Below are positions 33,278 through 42,670 of a stretch of 64,000 bases of DNA, one piece after another (position 1 is the stretch's first letter; every line of letters starts with the position of its first letter). The stretch comes from JBBSOK01 sp965219125 (GTDB taxonomy: Bacteria > Bacteroidota > Bacteroidia > Flavobacteriales > Flavobacteriaceae), in the NCBI GenBank assembly GCA_965219125.1, contig CBDCMO010000002.1, forward strand, positions 806,001 to 870,000. The letters run 5' to 3'. The notes below the pieces were generated by a model. It had not been told where the DNA came from, made no database searches, and was given only the letters and a program-made list of their open reading frames with translations. The position numbers and the translations under genes were made by a program.

Positions 33278-34663
33278 ATGGAATATAGAATAGAAAAAGA
33301 CACAATGGGCGAAGTAAAAGTGCCAGCCAACAAGCTTTGGGGAGCACAAACGGAGCGTTCTTTCGAAAACTTTAAGATTGGCCCAAAAGCTTCTATGCCT
33401 TTAGAAATAATTTACGGTTTTGCCTATCTTAAAAAAGCCGCAGCTTATGCCAATTGTGAACTCGAAGTTCTTTCTTCAGAAAAAAGAGATTTGATTGCCA
33501 AGGTTTGTGATGAGATTTTAGAAGGAAAGCACGACGATCAATTTCCGTTGGTTATTTGGCAAACAGGAAGTGGAACGCAAAGTAATATGAACGTAAATGA
33601 AGTTATTGCAAATCGTGCCCATCAAATGGCGGGTAAAAAAATTGGAGTGGGCGAAAAAACGCTTCAAGCGAATGATGATGTAAATAAATCTCAATCTTCA
33701 AACGATACATTTCCAACGGGAATGCACATCGCAGCTTATAAAAAATTGATTGAAAATACCATTCCCGGCGTTTCGCAACTTCATAAAACCTTAGTTTCAA
33801 AATCGAAGGAATATATGAAAGTCGTAAAAATTGGTCGCACACATCTTATGGATGCAACGCCATTAACACTTGGACAGGAATTTAGTGGTTACGCCTCACA
33901 ATTGGAACACGGCTTAAAAGCTCTTAAAAACACGTTGCCACATTTATCTGAATTGGCCTTGGGCGGCACAGCAGTTGGTACAGGCTTAAACACGCCAAAA
34001 GGCTACGACATAAAAGTTGCCGAATACATCGCAAAATTTACCGAATTACCCTTTTTAACCGCAGAGAATAAATTTGAAGCCCTTGCCGCCCACGATGCTA
34101 TTGTAGAATCTCACGGCGCATTGAAGCAATTGGCGGTTTCATTAAATAAAATTGCAAATGATATACGGATGCTTGCAAGTGGCCCGCGAAGTGGTATCGG
34201 TGAACTGAGTATTCCTGCAAACGAACCTGGCTCATCTATTATGCCCGGTAAAGTAAACCCAACACAATGCGAAGCTTTAACCATGGTTTGCGCACAGGTT
34301 ATTGGTAACGATATGGCAATTACTGTTGGCGGAATGCAAGGACAATATGAATTGAATGTCTTTAAACCTGTAATGGCTACCAATTTTCTTCAGTCGGCTC
34401 AGTTAATTGGTGATGCCTGTGTTTCTTTTGATGTTCATTGCGCACAAGGAATTGAACCTAACTACACGGTTATCAAAAAACAATTGGATAATTCGTTGAT
34501 GTTGGTTACTGCCTTAAATACTAAAATAGGATACTACAAAGCAGCAGAAATTGCAAACACGGCACACAAAAACGGAACAACCTTAAGAGAGGAAGCGGTT
34601 AATTTAGGATATGTAACTGCAGATGAATTTGATGAATGGGTGAAGCCAGAGGATATGGTTTAA
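33278..34663 (+). CDS. fumC: Class II fumarate hydratase
   Basis: 461 residues from the ATG at 33278, the start supported by the promoter upstream and by the family N-terminus MEYRIEKDTMGEVKVPANKL. FumC interconverts fumarate and L-malate in the TCA cycle without an iron-sulfur cluster. Seen: WGAQTERSFENF, TGSGTQSNMNVNEV, SSNDTFPTGMHIA, GRTHLMDATPLTLGQE and the signature PGSSIMPGKVNPTQCE, with the catalytic Ser in the mobile GSS loop. Single gene, ended by a long perfect terminator. Confidence 0.97.
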   Translation: MEYRIEKDTMGEVKVPANKLWGAQTERSFENFKIGPKASMPLEIIYGFAYLKKAAAYANCELEVLSSEKRDLIAKVCDEILEGKHDDQFPLVIWQTGSGTQSNMNVNEVIANRAHQMAGKKIGVGEKTLQANDDVNKSQSSNDTFPTGMHIAAYKKLIENTIPGVSQLHKTLVSKSKEYMKVVKIGRTHLMDATPLTLGQEFSGYASQLEHGLKALKNTLPHLSELALGGTAVGTGLNTPKGYDIKVAEYIAKFTELPFLTAENKFEALAAHDAIVESHGALKQLAVSLNKIANDIRMLASGPRSGIGELSIPANEPGSSIMPGKVNPTQCEALTMVCAQVIGNDMAITVGGMQGQYELNVFKPVMATNFLQSAQLIGDACVSFDVHCAQGIEPNYTVIKKQLDNSLMLVTALNTKIGYYKAAEIANTAHKNGTTLREEAVNLGYVTADEFDEWVKPEDMV

Positions 34664-34696
34664 ATGTCTCTAGTCGGTTGATTTTAGTAAATAGTA

Positions 34697-34750
34697 AAAA
34701 AGACCACGAATACACGAAGAAAAATTGAGTCGTGTATTCGTGGTCTTTTT
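34697..34750. terminator. Bidirectional terminator between fumC and ccsBA
   Basis: A perfect 20-bp stem (34697-34716 with 34731-34750) and a 14-base loop. The arms begin with AAAAA and end with TTTTT, so both the plus-strand fumC transcript and the minus-strand ccsBA transcript meet a hairpin plus T-run. The stem core CCACGAATACACG is a word often seen in flavobacterial intergenic hairpins. Confidence 0.93.
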
Positions 34751-34793
34751 AGTTGTACTAGATTATTAAATTGGATTATCGACTCAAAGACAA

Positions 34794-37700
34794 TTACGGT
34801 TTTGCAACCTCATCTTTCTTCCCATAAAACTTACGATATCTAAAAAAAGCAATAATGCTTAAAACAGTACAAAATAATACCAAATACCAAACAAACGTTG
34901 GTGTTGCAGGCGCATTTCCGCTAGCGTAACTGTGAAGTCCGCTTAAGTAGAAGTTCACTCCAAAATACGTCATCATTATCGAGGCGTACGCAAACATTGC
35001 CATTACATTAAATGTCCATTTACCGCGTAAACCTGGCACCAATCTGGCGTGTATTACAAAGGCATAAATCATAATACTTATAAGTGCCCACGTTTCCTTT
35101 GGATCCCAACCCCAATATCTTCCCCAACTTTCATTTGCCCATTGGCCACCCAAAAAGTTTCCGATTGTGAGCATTACAAGTCCAACTGTTAAAGCAAGCT
35201 CTGTAATAATAGAAAGTTCTTTTATGTTCAGATCCATTTTTACAAAGTTGGTCTTTGTGGTAAAAATCATTAAAAAGAGCGCAGTCATTGCCAAAATCAT
35301 TCCTAATGTAAACGGTCCATAACTTGCAACAATTACAGCTACGTGAATCATTAACCAATAACTATCTAAAACCGGCTGTAAGTTTGCGATTGACGGATCT
35401 AACCAATTTTCGTGTGCAACCCATAAAATAATTGCCGCAACAAATGCAGTTGAAGCTACAGTCAAATCACTTTTCCTACCAAATGCCAAACCAAAGAATA
35501 CGGTTGCCCAAGCTACATAAATAACAGATTCATACGCGTCACTCCAAGGTGCATGACCACTTACATACCAACGTGCTGCAAGACCCAAAGACATTAAAAT
35601 CCAAAGTATCCAAATGGCGACTTTACAACTTTTAATTACCCAATAAACTACTTTTCCTTCCCTAAAAATTTGAATGATAATGGCAATAAACATAAATACG
35701 CCAAACATTGTAAAGTAGTGGAAAAGCCTATTAAATACATCAACCCTATTATAAATTATTTCAGCCTTTATTTTGCTCTTGGAAGGTAGAACGGCACTTC
35801 CATATTTCTTTTGATAATTTTTTATGCTTTGTAAAAATTCATTTGCTTTCGAATAATCTCCAGATTTTCTGGCATCTTTTACGCTTTCAAAATATAGCGG
35901 AAGTATATTTTTTGTGTATATACTATCCATTCCCTTAAGTTGGGTATCCTTTAATTCAGGAAAAGAAACCCATTTATTGTTTGGATCATTCGGAATAGGG
36001 AAAATCTTTAAGATACCTCCACCCAAAGCTTCATTCAACAGAAAAAAGTTTTCATATGCCTTAATAAAATCTTTTTGAAATTGGTTTGGATTTGTAGTAG
36101 AAGTGGCTTCTTTCAAATAGGGTTCAAGCTTAAAATTACCTTGTCCATCAAATAAATCCATTAATGCAATTTGCTTTGTATCTTCCGGAACGCCTACAAC
36201 TTTTCGGATACTGTCGTTTCCCCTTTTCAAGGTAATTAAAGGAACTTCAACCCAAAGCCGTGGAAATTCGGTCATAGACATAAATACTTGGTTTGCATCT
36301 AGGTTGCCATAATGATCGCTTCTACTTATTTTTCGTAATAACTCGCTTGCAAACGTATTTACAGGCTTCATGCGCCCATCATCTTGTATAATTAGTTTAG
36401 CAAAATCTGCCGCTTGTTCTTTGTTAACAACATTCGCATTAATTATACTATCTATCTGCATTTTAGAAGCGCGGGAATGTTCGGGTATTGGCGGATTTTG
36501 AGCCATTGCCGATAAAGAAAAGAATAGAACAACTATTGGCGTAATGGCAGCCTTTTTACGTTTTATCTTATCCAACATTTTCTTAAGATCGCCAAAACGT
36601 GAACCTTTGTCAAAAAGGATTGCCATAAGCCCAAAATACAAAAGGAAATATCCAATGTATGTAATCCAAGTTCCCCAAAAATCGTGGTTTACAGAAAGTA
36701 TTGTTCCTTTTTCATCCGGATCAAAACCTGACTGAAAAAAGCGATATCCTTTATGGTCCAAAACGTGATTCATAAAAATGTCTTGATCAAAAAACTCTGT
36801 CGAGCTGTCATTAACGGTTACTTTACTCATAAATGATGAATAACCTTTCTCGGTACCCGGATATTTTTCAGCAATAAAATCATTCAATTTAATATTGAAA
36901 GGCAAATCATAAACTTTGCTTCCGTAAGTAAGATATACTTTAAGACCACCAACCTCAACTTCAGTTGGATCAGGATTTGAACCTTTTCCGCCAAGCAAAT
37001 CGACCGTTTTTGTTTCATTGCCCGCAGAAACTTCAACAATTAAGGCGTCTTGGTGGGAAGGATCTTCCTTTGTTGCTGCAACAATGCCATAATTTCCGTT
37101 GATTAGAGGATCGGGAATTACGAATTGCATTCCGGCCAGTTGATACAGGCTGCGTAACATTAAAGGCTGTAAACTATCTGCAACTACAACACCTTGTTGC
37201 TTGTCTGCCATTCGCACATAAGTACCTTCAAACGGCGCTTTTATGTCAAAACCCTGATCCGTGTTGTACGTTATGTTTATTGCGCCATCTGTTGGTTTAT
37301 TTAACGCGAAGAGAATATTGTGAATACTTGCAACCTCCCCCATTTTCAAAAAATGGTCGTGACGGCTTCCTTCGCCTGCTTCAACTATTTTCAGGTATTG
37401 TTCCCCATTGTCATCAGCAATTAGCCCTTGTTTGGCATTTGGAATAAAGTTCTTATAATTAATCGTTACAGCTTCATCCTTATAATCGGTTTCAATTTTA
37501 AAATTATTATTCAATCTTTCTGAAAGACGTAATTTCTTTGGCTTAATCAACCTTCGCTGCTGTAAACCATTAACTTCATAATCGCCATCTATAAACCCCT
37601 TTATGTACGTGGTTTCTGACAAAATTTTATCACTACTTTCGCCTTCACGAATATTCATTGCACCTTCATACCCAAAATAGCGCGTAACGCCGGCACCAAT

Positions 37701-37979
37701 TATTACGAGGATAAAAGCTAAGTGCAGTATTAAAGTGCTCCATTTTTCTTTTCGAAGTAGCCTGAAACGGAAAATATTTCCAATAAAGTTTATTACGAAA
37801 ATGACCATAATTGCCTCAAACCACCAAGCATCATATATAAGCTCTTTTGTGTAGGGCGATGGCGCTTTTTCAAAACCTTTGTCCAAAAAGGTCCCGGTTG
37901 CCATTGCGGCGGCAAAAACAAGAAATAAAGTGGCAGTTAAACGGGTAGAAAAAAGGATGGAAGCTAACTTCTTTTGCAT
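34794..37979 (-). CDS. ccsA: Cytochrome c biogenesis protein, ResB-ResC (CcsB-CcsA) fusion
   Basis: 1061 residues. System II cytochrome c synthase moves heme across the membrane and attaches it to apocytochrome CxxCH sites. The N-terminal part (1-470) has the ResB-like membrane helices (residues 10-30, 50-75, 80-100 and about 435-455) and a large periplasmic domain. A hydrophobic stretch (ITPIVVLFFSLSAMAQ, about 480-498) starts a second periplasmic part, followed by the ResC/CcsA part (750-1061) with HAPWSDAYESVIYVAWA and the heme-handling WWD motif SWGRYWGWDPKETWALI near 960. Conserved His residues flank it. Such fusions occur in Bacteroidota and epsilonproteobacteria. Confidence 0.95.
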   Translation of the reverse strand: MQKKLASILFSTRLTATLFLVFAAAMATGTFLDKGFEKAPSPYTKELIYDAWWFEAIMVIFVINFIGNIFRFRLLRKEKWSTLILHLAFILVIIGAGVTRYFGYEGAMNIREGESSDKILSETTYIKGFIDGDYEVNGLQQRRLIKPKKLRLSERLNNNFKIETDYKDEAVTINYKNFIPNAKQGLIADDNGEQYLKIVEAGEGSRHDHFLKMGEVASIHNILFALNKPTDGAINITYNTDQGFDIKAPFEGTYVRMADKQQGVVVADSLQPLMLRSLYQLAGMQFVIPDPLINGNYGIVAATKEDPSHQDALIVEVSAGNETKTVDLLGGKGSNPDPTEVEVGGLKVYLTYGSKVYDLPFNIKLNDFIAEKYPGTEKGYSSFMSKVTVNDSSTEFFDQDIFMNHVLDHKGYRFFQSGFDPDEKGTILSVNHDFWGTWITYIGYFLLYFGLMAILFDKGSRFGDLKKMLDKIKRKKAAITPIVVLFFSLSAMAQNPPIPEHSRASKMQIDSIINANVVNKEQAADFAKLIIQDDGRMKPVNTFASELLRKISRSDHYGNLDANQVFMSMTEFPRLWVEVPLITLKRGNDSIRKVVGVPEDTKQIALMDLFDGQGNFKLEPYLKEATSTTNPNQFQKDFIKAYENFFLLNEALGGGILKIFPIPNDPNNKWVSFPELKDTQLKGMDSIYTKNILPLYFESVKDARKSGDYSKANEFLQSIKNYQKKYGSAVLPSKSKIKAEIIYNRVDVFNRLFHYFTMFGVFMFIAIIIQIFREGKVVYWVIKSCKVAIWILWILMSLGLAARWYVSGHAPWSDAYESVIYVAWATVFFGLAFGRKSDLTVASTAFVAAIILWVAHENWLDPSIANLQPVLDSYWLMIHVAVIVASYGPFTLGMILAMTALFLMIFTTKTNFVKMDLNIKELSIITELALTVGLVMLTIGNFLGGQWANESWGRYWGWDPKETWALISIMIYAFVIHARLVPGLRGKWTFNVMAMFAYASIMMTYFGVNFYLSGLHSYASGNAPATPTFVWYLVLFCTVLSIIAFFRYRKFYGKKDEVAKP

Positions 37980-37995
37980 TGCAATAATTTTGGTG

Positions 37996-38003
37996 CAAAA
38001 ATA
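37996..38003 (-). promoter_or_regulatory. -7 promoter box of ccsBA
   Basis: Minus strand TATTTTTG, exact TAnnTTTG, 16 bases before the ATG at 37979. Confidence 0.55.
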
Positions 38004-38137
38004 AGTAATTACCAGTGATTAGCCTTTGTTAAAACGTACCATATTTTAAGTGGAAAAACTAAGATTAAAACAATTGAAAATACGAAAATATAGCATCTTT
38101 TACCTTCCGAACTTAGAAAATTATGTACCTTCGGCTT

Positions 38138-38896
38138 ATGATTAGCGTAATTTTTCTAGGGTTTGGAAATGTAAATCAGCATTTATGCAAAGCTTTACTT
38201 AAAAGTGATAAAGTATCTGTTTTTCAAATATTTAATAGAAGTAAATTAAATGTCATAGATTTTATTGATGGCATAAAATTAACCTCAGATCTCTCCAAAA
38301 TTGAAGAGGCTGACGTTTATATAATAGGAATTGCGGATGATGCTATTAACAGTTTTTCAAACAGCTTACACTTTACAAATAAATTAGTTGTTCATACTTC
38401 GGGCGGCGTTTCAATAGATTCTCTTTCAACCAAAAATAGACGCGGGGTTTTTTATCCTTTGCAGACCTTTTCAAAATCAAAAGAAGTAGAAATTGATAAC
38501 GTCCCAATTTGCATTGAAGCAGAAAATAGTGCAGATTTAAATTTACTGCGGAACTTGGGAAATATAATCTCCAATAATGTGGTTGAAATTTCGTCGGGAA
38601 AGAGAGAAAAATTGCATCTTGCGGCCGTTTTTGTAAATAATTTTACAAACTATTTATATGAAGTTGGAAGTAAGATTCTAGAAAATGAAGATCTTTCTTT
38701 TAACCTCTTAAAGCCTTTGATTAAAGAAACCGCTGAAAAAGTAGCAACTCTAAACCCGAAGGACGCGCAAACCGGTCCTGCAAAAAGAAACGATTTAAAA
38801 ACAATCGAAAAACATTTACATTTGCTGGAAAAAACTGAATATAGGAAGATTTATAAGCTATTGAGTGATGGAATTTCTCTAGACAATCAAGGATGA
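38138..38896 (+). CDS. DUF2520 Rossmann-like oxidoreductase family protein
   Basis: 252 residues from the ATG at 38138; the ATG at 38123 would add MYLRL, unlike the family, and a promoter-like TACCTTCG (38127-38134) lies between. N-terminal dinucleotide fold ISVIFLGFGNVNQHLCKAL; IIGIADDAINSF and VVHTSGGVSIDSL are typical. The C-terminal DUF2520 helical part follows with HLAAVFVNNFTNYLYEVG and NPKDAQTGPAKRND. It resembles F420-dependent or 6-phosphogluconate-type reductases in layout; the substrate is unknown. First gene of the KdsC-UbiA-Maf neighbourhood. Confidence 0.88.
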   Translation: MISVIFLGFGNVNQHLCKALLKSDKVSVFQIFNRSKLNVIDFIDGIKLTSDLSKIEEADVYIIGIADDAINSFSNSLHFTNKLVVHTSGGVSIDSLSTKNRRGVFYPLQTFSKSKEVEIDNVPICIEAENSADLNLLRNLGNIISNNVVEISSGKREKLHLAAVFVNNFTNYLYEVGSKILENEDLSFNLLKPLIKETAEKVATLNPKDAQTGPAKRNDLKTIEKHLHLLEKTEYRKIYKLLSDGISLDNQG

Positions 38897-38945
38897 TGAT
38901 GCTTGATGCCTAAATGGCCAAATAAAGCTTAAATCTTAAATATTG

Positions 38946-38961
38946 TCCCGACGTTCCGGGA
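38946..38961. repeat. Small hairpin element TCCCG-ACGTTC-CGGGA
   Basis: Five-base stem related to the element at 19570-19585; 20 bases before the next start, no T-run. A dispersed short palindrome of the TCCCGA-type. Confidence 0.5.
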
Positions 38962-38981
38962 TTTAATTTTGAATCAATTAA

Positions 38982-39515
38982 ATGGAAAAAAGTTATAAAG
39001 AACACCTAAAGCATATTAAATGCTTTGTTTTTGACATTGATGGTGTACTTACCGACGGCACAATACAGGTGAATACGCAAGGTGAAATGTTTCGAACAAT
39101 GAATATAAGGGACGGTTACGCTTTAAAAGATGCTGTTGAAAAAGGATATAAAATCTGTATTATTTCTGGTGGAACCAATGAAGGTGTGCGCGTTAGATTG
39201 CAAAACTTGGGAATAAACGACATCTTTTTGGGTGCACATCATAAATCAAAATTTTTGGAAGAATACTTACAAAGCCATAAACTAGAAGCTGAAAACGTAC
39301 TTTATATGGGCGATGACCTTCCAGATTTTGAAGTTATGCAAACCGTTGGTTTACCAACCTGTCCGCAAGATGCCGTACCAGAAATCAAAACAATTTCTAA
39401 ATATATTTCACATAAAAAAGGCGGACAAGGTTGCGTTCGCGATGTTATTGAACAAGTTTTAAAGGTTCAAGGTAATTGGATGACCGCCAAAAATATAAGT
39501 GCTAAATACGACTAA
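38982..39515 (+). CDS. KdsC-like HAD phosphatase (3-deoxy-D-manno-octulosonate 8-phosphate phosphatase type)
   Basis: 177 residues, the size of cap-less C0 HAD phosphatases. KdsC removes phosphate from KDO 8-phosphate for the lipopolysaccharide core. Motif I is FVFDIDGVLTDGTI (Asp nucleophile near residue 17), motif II IISGG, motif III Lys around HHKSKFLEEYL, motif IV YMGDDLPDFEVM. KGGQGCVRDVIEQVL is also typical. kdsA/kdsB are not adjacent, so the related 2-keto-3-deoxy-nonulosonate phosphatase or a general HAD role remains possible. Confidence 0.9.
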   Translation: MEKSYKEHLKHIKCFVFDIDGVLTDGTIQVNTQGEMFRTMNIRDGYALKDAVEKGYKICIISGGTNEGVRVRLQNLGINDIFLGAHHKSKFLEEYLQSHKLEAENVLYMGDDLPDFEVMQTVGLPTCPQDAVPEIKTISKYISHKKGGQGCVRDVIEQVLKVQGNWMTAKNISAKYD

Positions 39516-39573
39516 ATTTTAATAACATAAATAGAAAAATCACTTTACCAAAATTATAATTCAACCTCCAATT

Positions 39574-40476
39574 TTGCACTATCTTAAACTCATTCGCTAC
39601 CAAAACCTAATTTTTATAGCGCTTACGCAGCTTATCATAAAATACGGCCTATTTCATCCTTTCAAAATAGATATTACGCTGAACGGTTTTGGGTTCGCTC
39701 TTTTAGTTGTCGCAACTGTCTGTATTGCTGCGGGCGGTTACATAATTAACGATATTTACGATGTAGAAATAGACCGAATAAACAAACCTAAAAAAGTTTT
39801 AATTGGCAAAAAAATTACTGAGAAATCAGCAAATAGATTCTACATAATTCTAAATATTATTGGTGTTGGCATCGGTTTCTATCTTTCCAATATTATAGAT
39901 AAGCCAGCTTTTTCGGCACTATTTATAATAATTTCAGCCCTACTTTATTTGTATGCGTCTTACTTAAAAGGAATGTTGCTTATCGGCAATTTACTAGTTT
40001 CGGCTTTGGTTGCAATGAGTTTAATAATAGTTGGCTTGTTTGATTTGTTGCCTGCAATTACAGAACAAAATCAGGGAACACAATCCGTAATTTTCAGCAT
40101 CGTTTTGGACTTTTCACTATTTGCTTTTTTCTTAAATTTCATAAGAGAAATAGTTAAAGACATACAAGATATAAATGGCGATAAAAATTATGGAATGAAT
40201 ACATTACCAATTTCAGTTGGAAGAAAAAGAGCAACGCTCATCGTATTTATTTTGGGTTGTATTGCCGTTGTTGGCGTAGTTTATTATATGTACACTTATT
40301 TATATGAAAACCAACTTGCCACACTTTATTTTCTCTTTTTAATTTTAGCACCACTACTCTACTTCTGCATTAAAAGTTGGGGTGCAGATACTGTAAAAGA
40401 ATATGGTTTGCTATCGCTACTTTTAAAAATTATTATGTTTTTAGGAGTATGTTCAATTTTAATCTATCAAATTTAA
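39574..40476 (+). CDS. UbiA-family prenyltransferase (geranylgeranylglycerol-phosphate synthase-like)
   Basis: 300 residues, about eight or nine transmembrane helices. TTG start at 39574; no ATG lies before the conserved LKLIRYQNLIFIALTQ. The first Asp motif IINDIYDVEIDRINKPKK (NDxxDxxxD) and the second, REIVKDIQDINGDKNYGMNTLP, bind Mg-diphosphate of the polyprenyl donor. UbiA enzymes prenylate aromatic acceptors, protoheme or glycerol phosphate; Bacteroidota members in this context are usually called geranylgeranylglycerol-phosphate geranylgeranyltransferase. The acceptor cannot be told from sequence. maf follows after one base. Confidence 0.9.
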   Translation: MHYLKLIRYQNLIFIALTQLIIKYGLFHPFKIDITLNGFGFALLVVATVCIAAGGYIINDIYDVEIDRINKPKKVLIGKKITEKSANRFYIILNIIGVGIGFYLSNIIDKPAFSALFIIISALLYLYASYLKGMLLIGNLLVSALVAMSLIIVGLFDLLPAITEQNQGTQSVIFSIVLDFSLFAFFLNFIREIVKDIQDINGDKNYGMNTLPISVGRKRATLIVFILGCIAVVGVVYYMYTYLYENQLATLYFLFLILAPLLYFCIKSWGADTVKEYGLLSLLLKIIMFLGVCSILIYQI

Positions 40477-40477
40477 A

Positions 40478-41056
40478 ATGTTACGGGAAAGTCTTACAGA
40501 TTACAAAATCATTTTAGCATCTGGCTCGCCAAGAAGACAACAGTTTTTTAAAGAACTGGATATAGATTTTACAATTGATGTTCGCCCAATTGAAGAAACA
40601 TATCCAGAAAACCTAAAAGCAGCAGAAATTACCGATTACCTTTCAAAATTAAAGTCAACCACATTTACTAACATTGCTGAAAATGAAATTATTATAACTA
40701 GCGATACCATAGTTTGGTTTGAAAATAGTGCCTTGGGAAAACCAAAAGACTTTGATGAAGCCTTTAAAATGCTACAAAACCTAAGCACCAAAAGGCACGA
40801 AGTAATAACATCAGTATGTTTTACAGGCAAAAATTTTCAAAAAACTGTAAATGACACTACTCAAGTTTGGTTTAAAGAACTTAGTGATGAAGAAATTACA
40901 TACTATATAACCAATTACAAACCATACGACAAAGCTGGAAGTTATGGTATCCAAGAGTGGATTGGCTATATAGGTATCGAAAAAATTGAAGGTTGTTACT
41001 TTAATGTAATGGGATTGCCAATTCGATTGGTTTATGAGGTTTTAATGGGAATTTAA
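40478..41056 (+). CDS. maf: Maf family nucleoside triphosphate pyrophosphatase
   Basis: 192 residues. Maf proteins hydrolyse dTTP/UTP or modified nucleotides to monophosphates, and influence septation in Bacillus. ILASGSPRRQQFFKELDIDF (SxSPRR motif), ITSDTIVWFENSALGKPKD, TKRHEVITSVCF and YDKAGSYGIQEW (the KAGxYGIQ motif) are present. Start one base after the UbiA stop. The dTTP/UTP subgroup is likely from the KAGSYGIQ form. Confidence 0.95.
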   Translation: MLRESLTDYKIILASGSPRRQQFFKELDIDFTIDVRPIEETYPENLKAAEITDYLSKLKSTTFTNIAENEIIITSDTIVWFENSALGKPKDFDEAFKMLQNLSTKRHEVITSVCFTGKNFQKTVNDTTQVWFKELSDEEITYYITNYKPYDKAGSYGIQEWIGYIGIEKIEGCYFNVMGLPIRLVYEVLMGI

Positions 41057-41167
41057 AAAAGTAATTAAAAGAATAACACCAATAATTCAGTTTAAAAATT
41101 AAAAGTTATCGCATAAAATATTTTTCAGTTTATTTCTAAAAAATTTATAATTTAAATCACAGCGCAA

Positions 41168-41839
41168 ATGCCGAATTATACCTTTCTTCATAATTCAAAT
41201 ATTCTGATACACGTTTTGGCTGGTTCAATTGCTTTGCTGCTCGGTGTTATTGCACTAATTACTATTAAAGGCGGAAAATGGCATAGAAAAAGCGGTAATT
41301 ACTTTCTTATACTATTGTGGCTTGTGGTCATAACAGGATTAATAGGCGTCTTCATCTTCAAAAGAAACACTTTTTTGCTTATAATTACTATTTTAAGTGC
41401 ATACTATGGATTTTCGGGATATAGAATTTTAATCAAAAAAAATAATGAGCCAAGACTTATAGATATTGTTGTTGCGATAACTTCATTGCTTGCCGTTTCC
41501 TACTTTTTATACTATTTTAAATCTATTGGTATGTATTGGTCGCCAATAATTATCTACAGTACAGTTGGGGCTTTGTTGTTAATAATTACATATGATTTTT
41601 TGCGTTATTTGATTCCAAAAAAAATTTATGTAAATATGTGGCTTTATGAACATATATTTAAAATGATTGGCGCGTTTACCGCTTTACTTTCGGCATTTTC
41701 AGGAACGGTATTATATATGTACCAGCCGTACAGCCAATTTTTACCTTCTGTTTTTGGGACATTGTTGCAAATTGGATTTATATTTTATTATGTTAAAAAA
41801 TTCAAAAGCTTTAAGACTTCTTCAGCAAAAACAATTTAA
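41168..41839 (+). CDS. DUF2306-like integral membrane protein
   Basis: 223 residues, with about seven hydrophobic helices. The N-terminal HVLAGSIALLLGVIALITIKGGKWHRKSGNYF matches the DUF2306 pattern of a His-Gly helix, KGG and HRxxG; a further conserved His in MWLYEHIFKMIG lies near residue 160. Function unknown; conserved intramembrane His residues could bind heme or metal. It stands alone between maf and the MscS-like gene with 111- and 154-base gaps. Confidence 0.75.
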   Translation: MPNYTFLHNSNILIHVLAGSIALLLGVIALITIKGGKWHRKSGNYFLILLWLVVITGLIGVFIFKRNTFLLIITILSAYYGFSGYRILIKKNNEPRLIDIVVAITSLLAVSYFLYYFKSIGMYWSPIIIYSTVGALLLIITYDFLRYLIPKKIYVNMWLYEHIFKMIGAFTALLSAFSGTVLYMYQPYSQFLPSVFGTLLQIGFIFYYVKKFKSFKTSSAKTI

Positions 41840-41993
41840 AATCTGTTGGTTTAATAACAGTCTAAATTTTATAGGCTTAGAAAGAAAAAGTTTCACCTTA
41901 ATTAAATATCGAAAAGCGATTAAAAATCTATTTAAAACATTTATATAATCATAAAACCGCGACCTTCGCGATACGCTCCAATTAAAGTGATAT

Positions 41994-42575
41994 ATGTTTC
42001 AAGATAAAAATTTAAACCATTTAGTAGAAACGGCAATTGTAATTGTAAGTCTATTAATAATTCGGGCTTTTTTAAATGCATTGGTTAAAACATTCGCTAA
42101 AAGGAGTGAGCGTGTTGGGCATCGTACAGGCTTAATTTTGAAGTACATAAGCTTTGCAACCATTCTTCTTTCAATTTTAAGCATCATTTTTATTTGGGGC
42201 GTAGATTATAAAAATATCGGCTTATATATGTCTTCGGTTTTTGCCGTTATAGGCATTGGTTTTTTTGCGCAATGGTCTATTTTAACTAATATAACTAGCG
42301 GCGTTATTATGTTTTTTACTTTCCCTTATAAAATTGGTGATTATATAAAAATACACGACAAAGATTTTCCTTACGAAGGTTTTATTGAAGATATAAAGGC
42401 GTTTCATATGATTATTAGAACCGGTAAAAACGAAATTATTACGTACCCGAATAGTTTATTGATGCAAAAAGGAGTTTCAATTGTACAACCCGAAGAAGTT
42501 GAGGAAATTTTAATGCATTTGGAGGAGGATGAACATAAAAGAGAAACTACCGAGCCTCCTTCAAATATCGTCTAA
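41994..42575 (+). CDS. Small mechanosensitive ion channel (MscS) domain protein
   Basis: 193 residues. Two N-terminal helices (about 10-30 and 50-70), then the pore-lining TM3 and beta domain: SSVFAVIGIGFFAQWSILTN, ITSGVIMFFTFPYKIGDYIKI, FEG-type turn FPYEGFIEDIKAFHMIIRT, and ITYPNSLLMQKGV. It ends shortly after the beta domain, so the C-terminal alpha/beta vestibule of E. coli MscS is missing. It would act as an inner-membrane pressure valve. Closely similar short MscS proteins are common in flavobacteria. The acidic tail EEDEHKRETTEPP is unusual. Confidence 0.88.
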   Translation: MFQDKNLNHLVETAIVIVSLLIIRAFLNALVKTFAKRSERVGHRTGLILKYISFATILLSILSIIFIWGVDYKNIGLYMSSVFAVIGIGFFAQWSILTNITSGVIMFFTFPYKIGDYIKIHDKDFPYEGFIEDIKAFHMIIRTGKNEIITYPNSLLMQKGVSIVQPEEVEEILMHLEEDEHKRETTEPPSNIV

Positions 42576-42670
42576 AATGTTGGCGAACAAAGCAATTTAA
42601 CATCTACCTTTTGTAAATTGCCGATTAATTATACACTTTCCAAATACTTATATTCAATTAAAAATTAACA

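Noticed and set aside
41667..41948. Plus-strand open frame of 93 codons overlapping the DUF2306 gene end
   Set aside because: Out of frame with a good membrane-protein gene, with unusual Cys/Phe content; a shadow frame.
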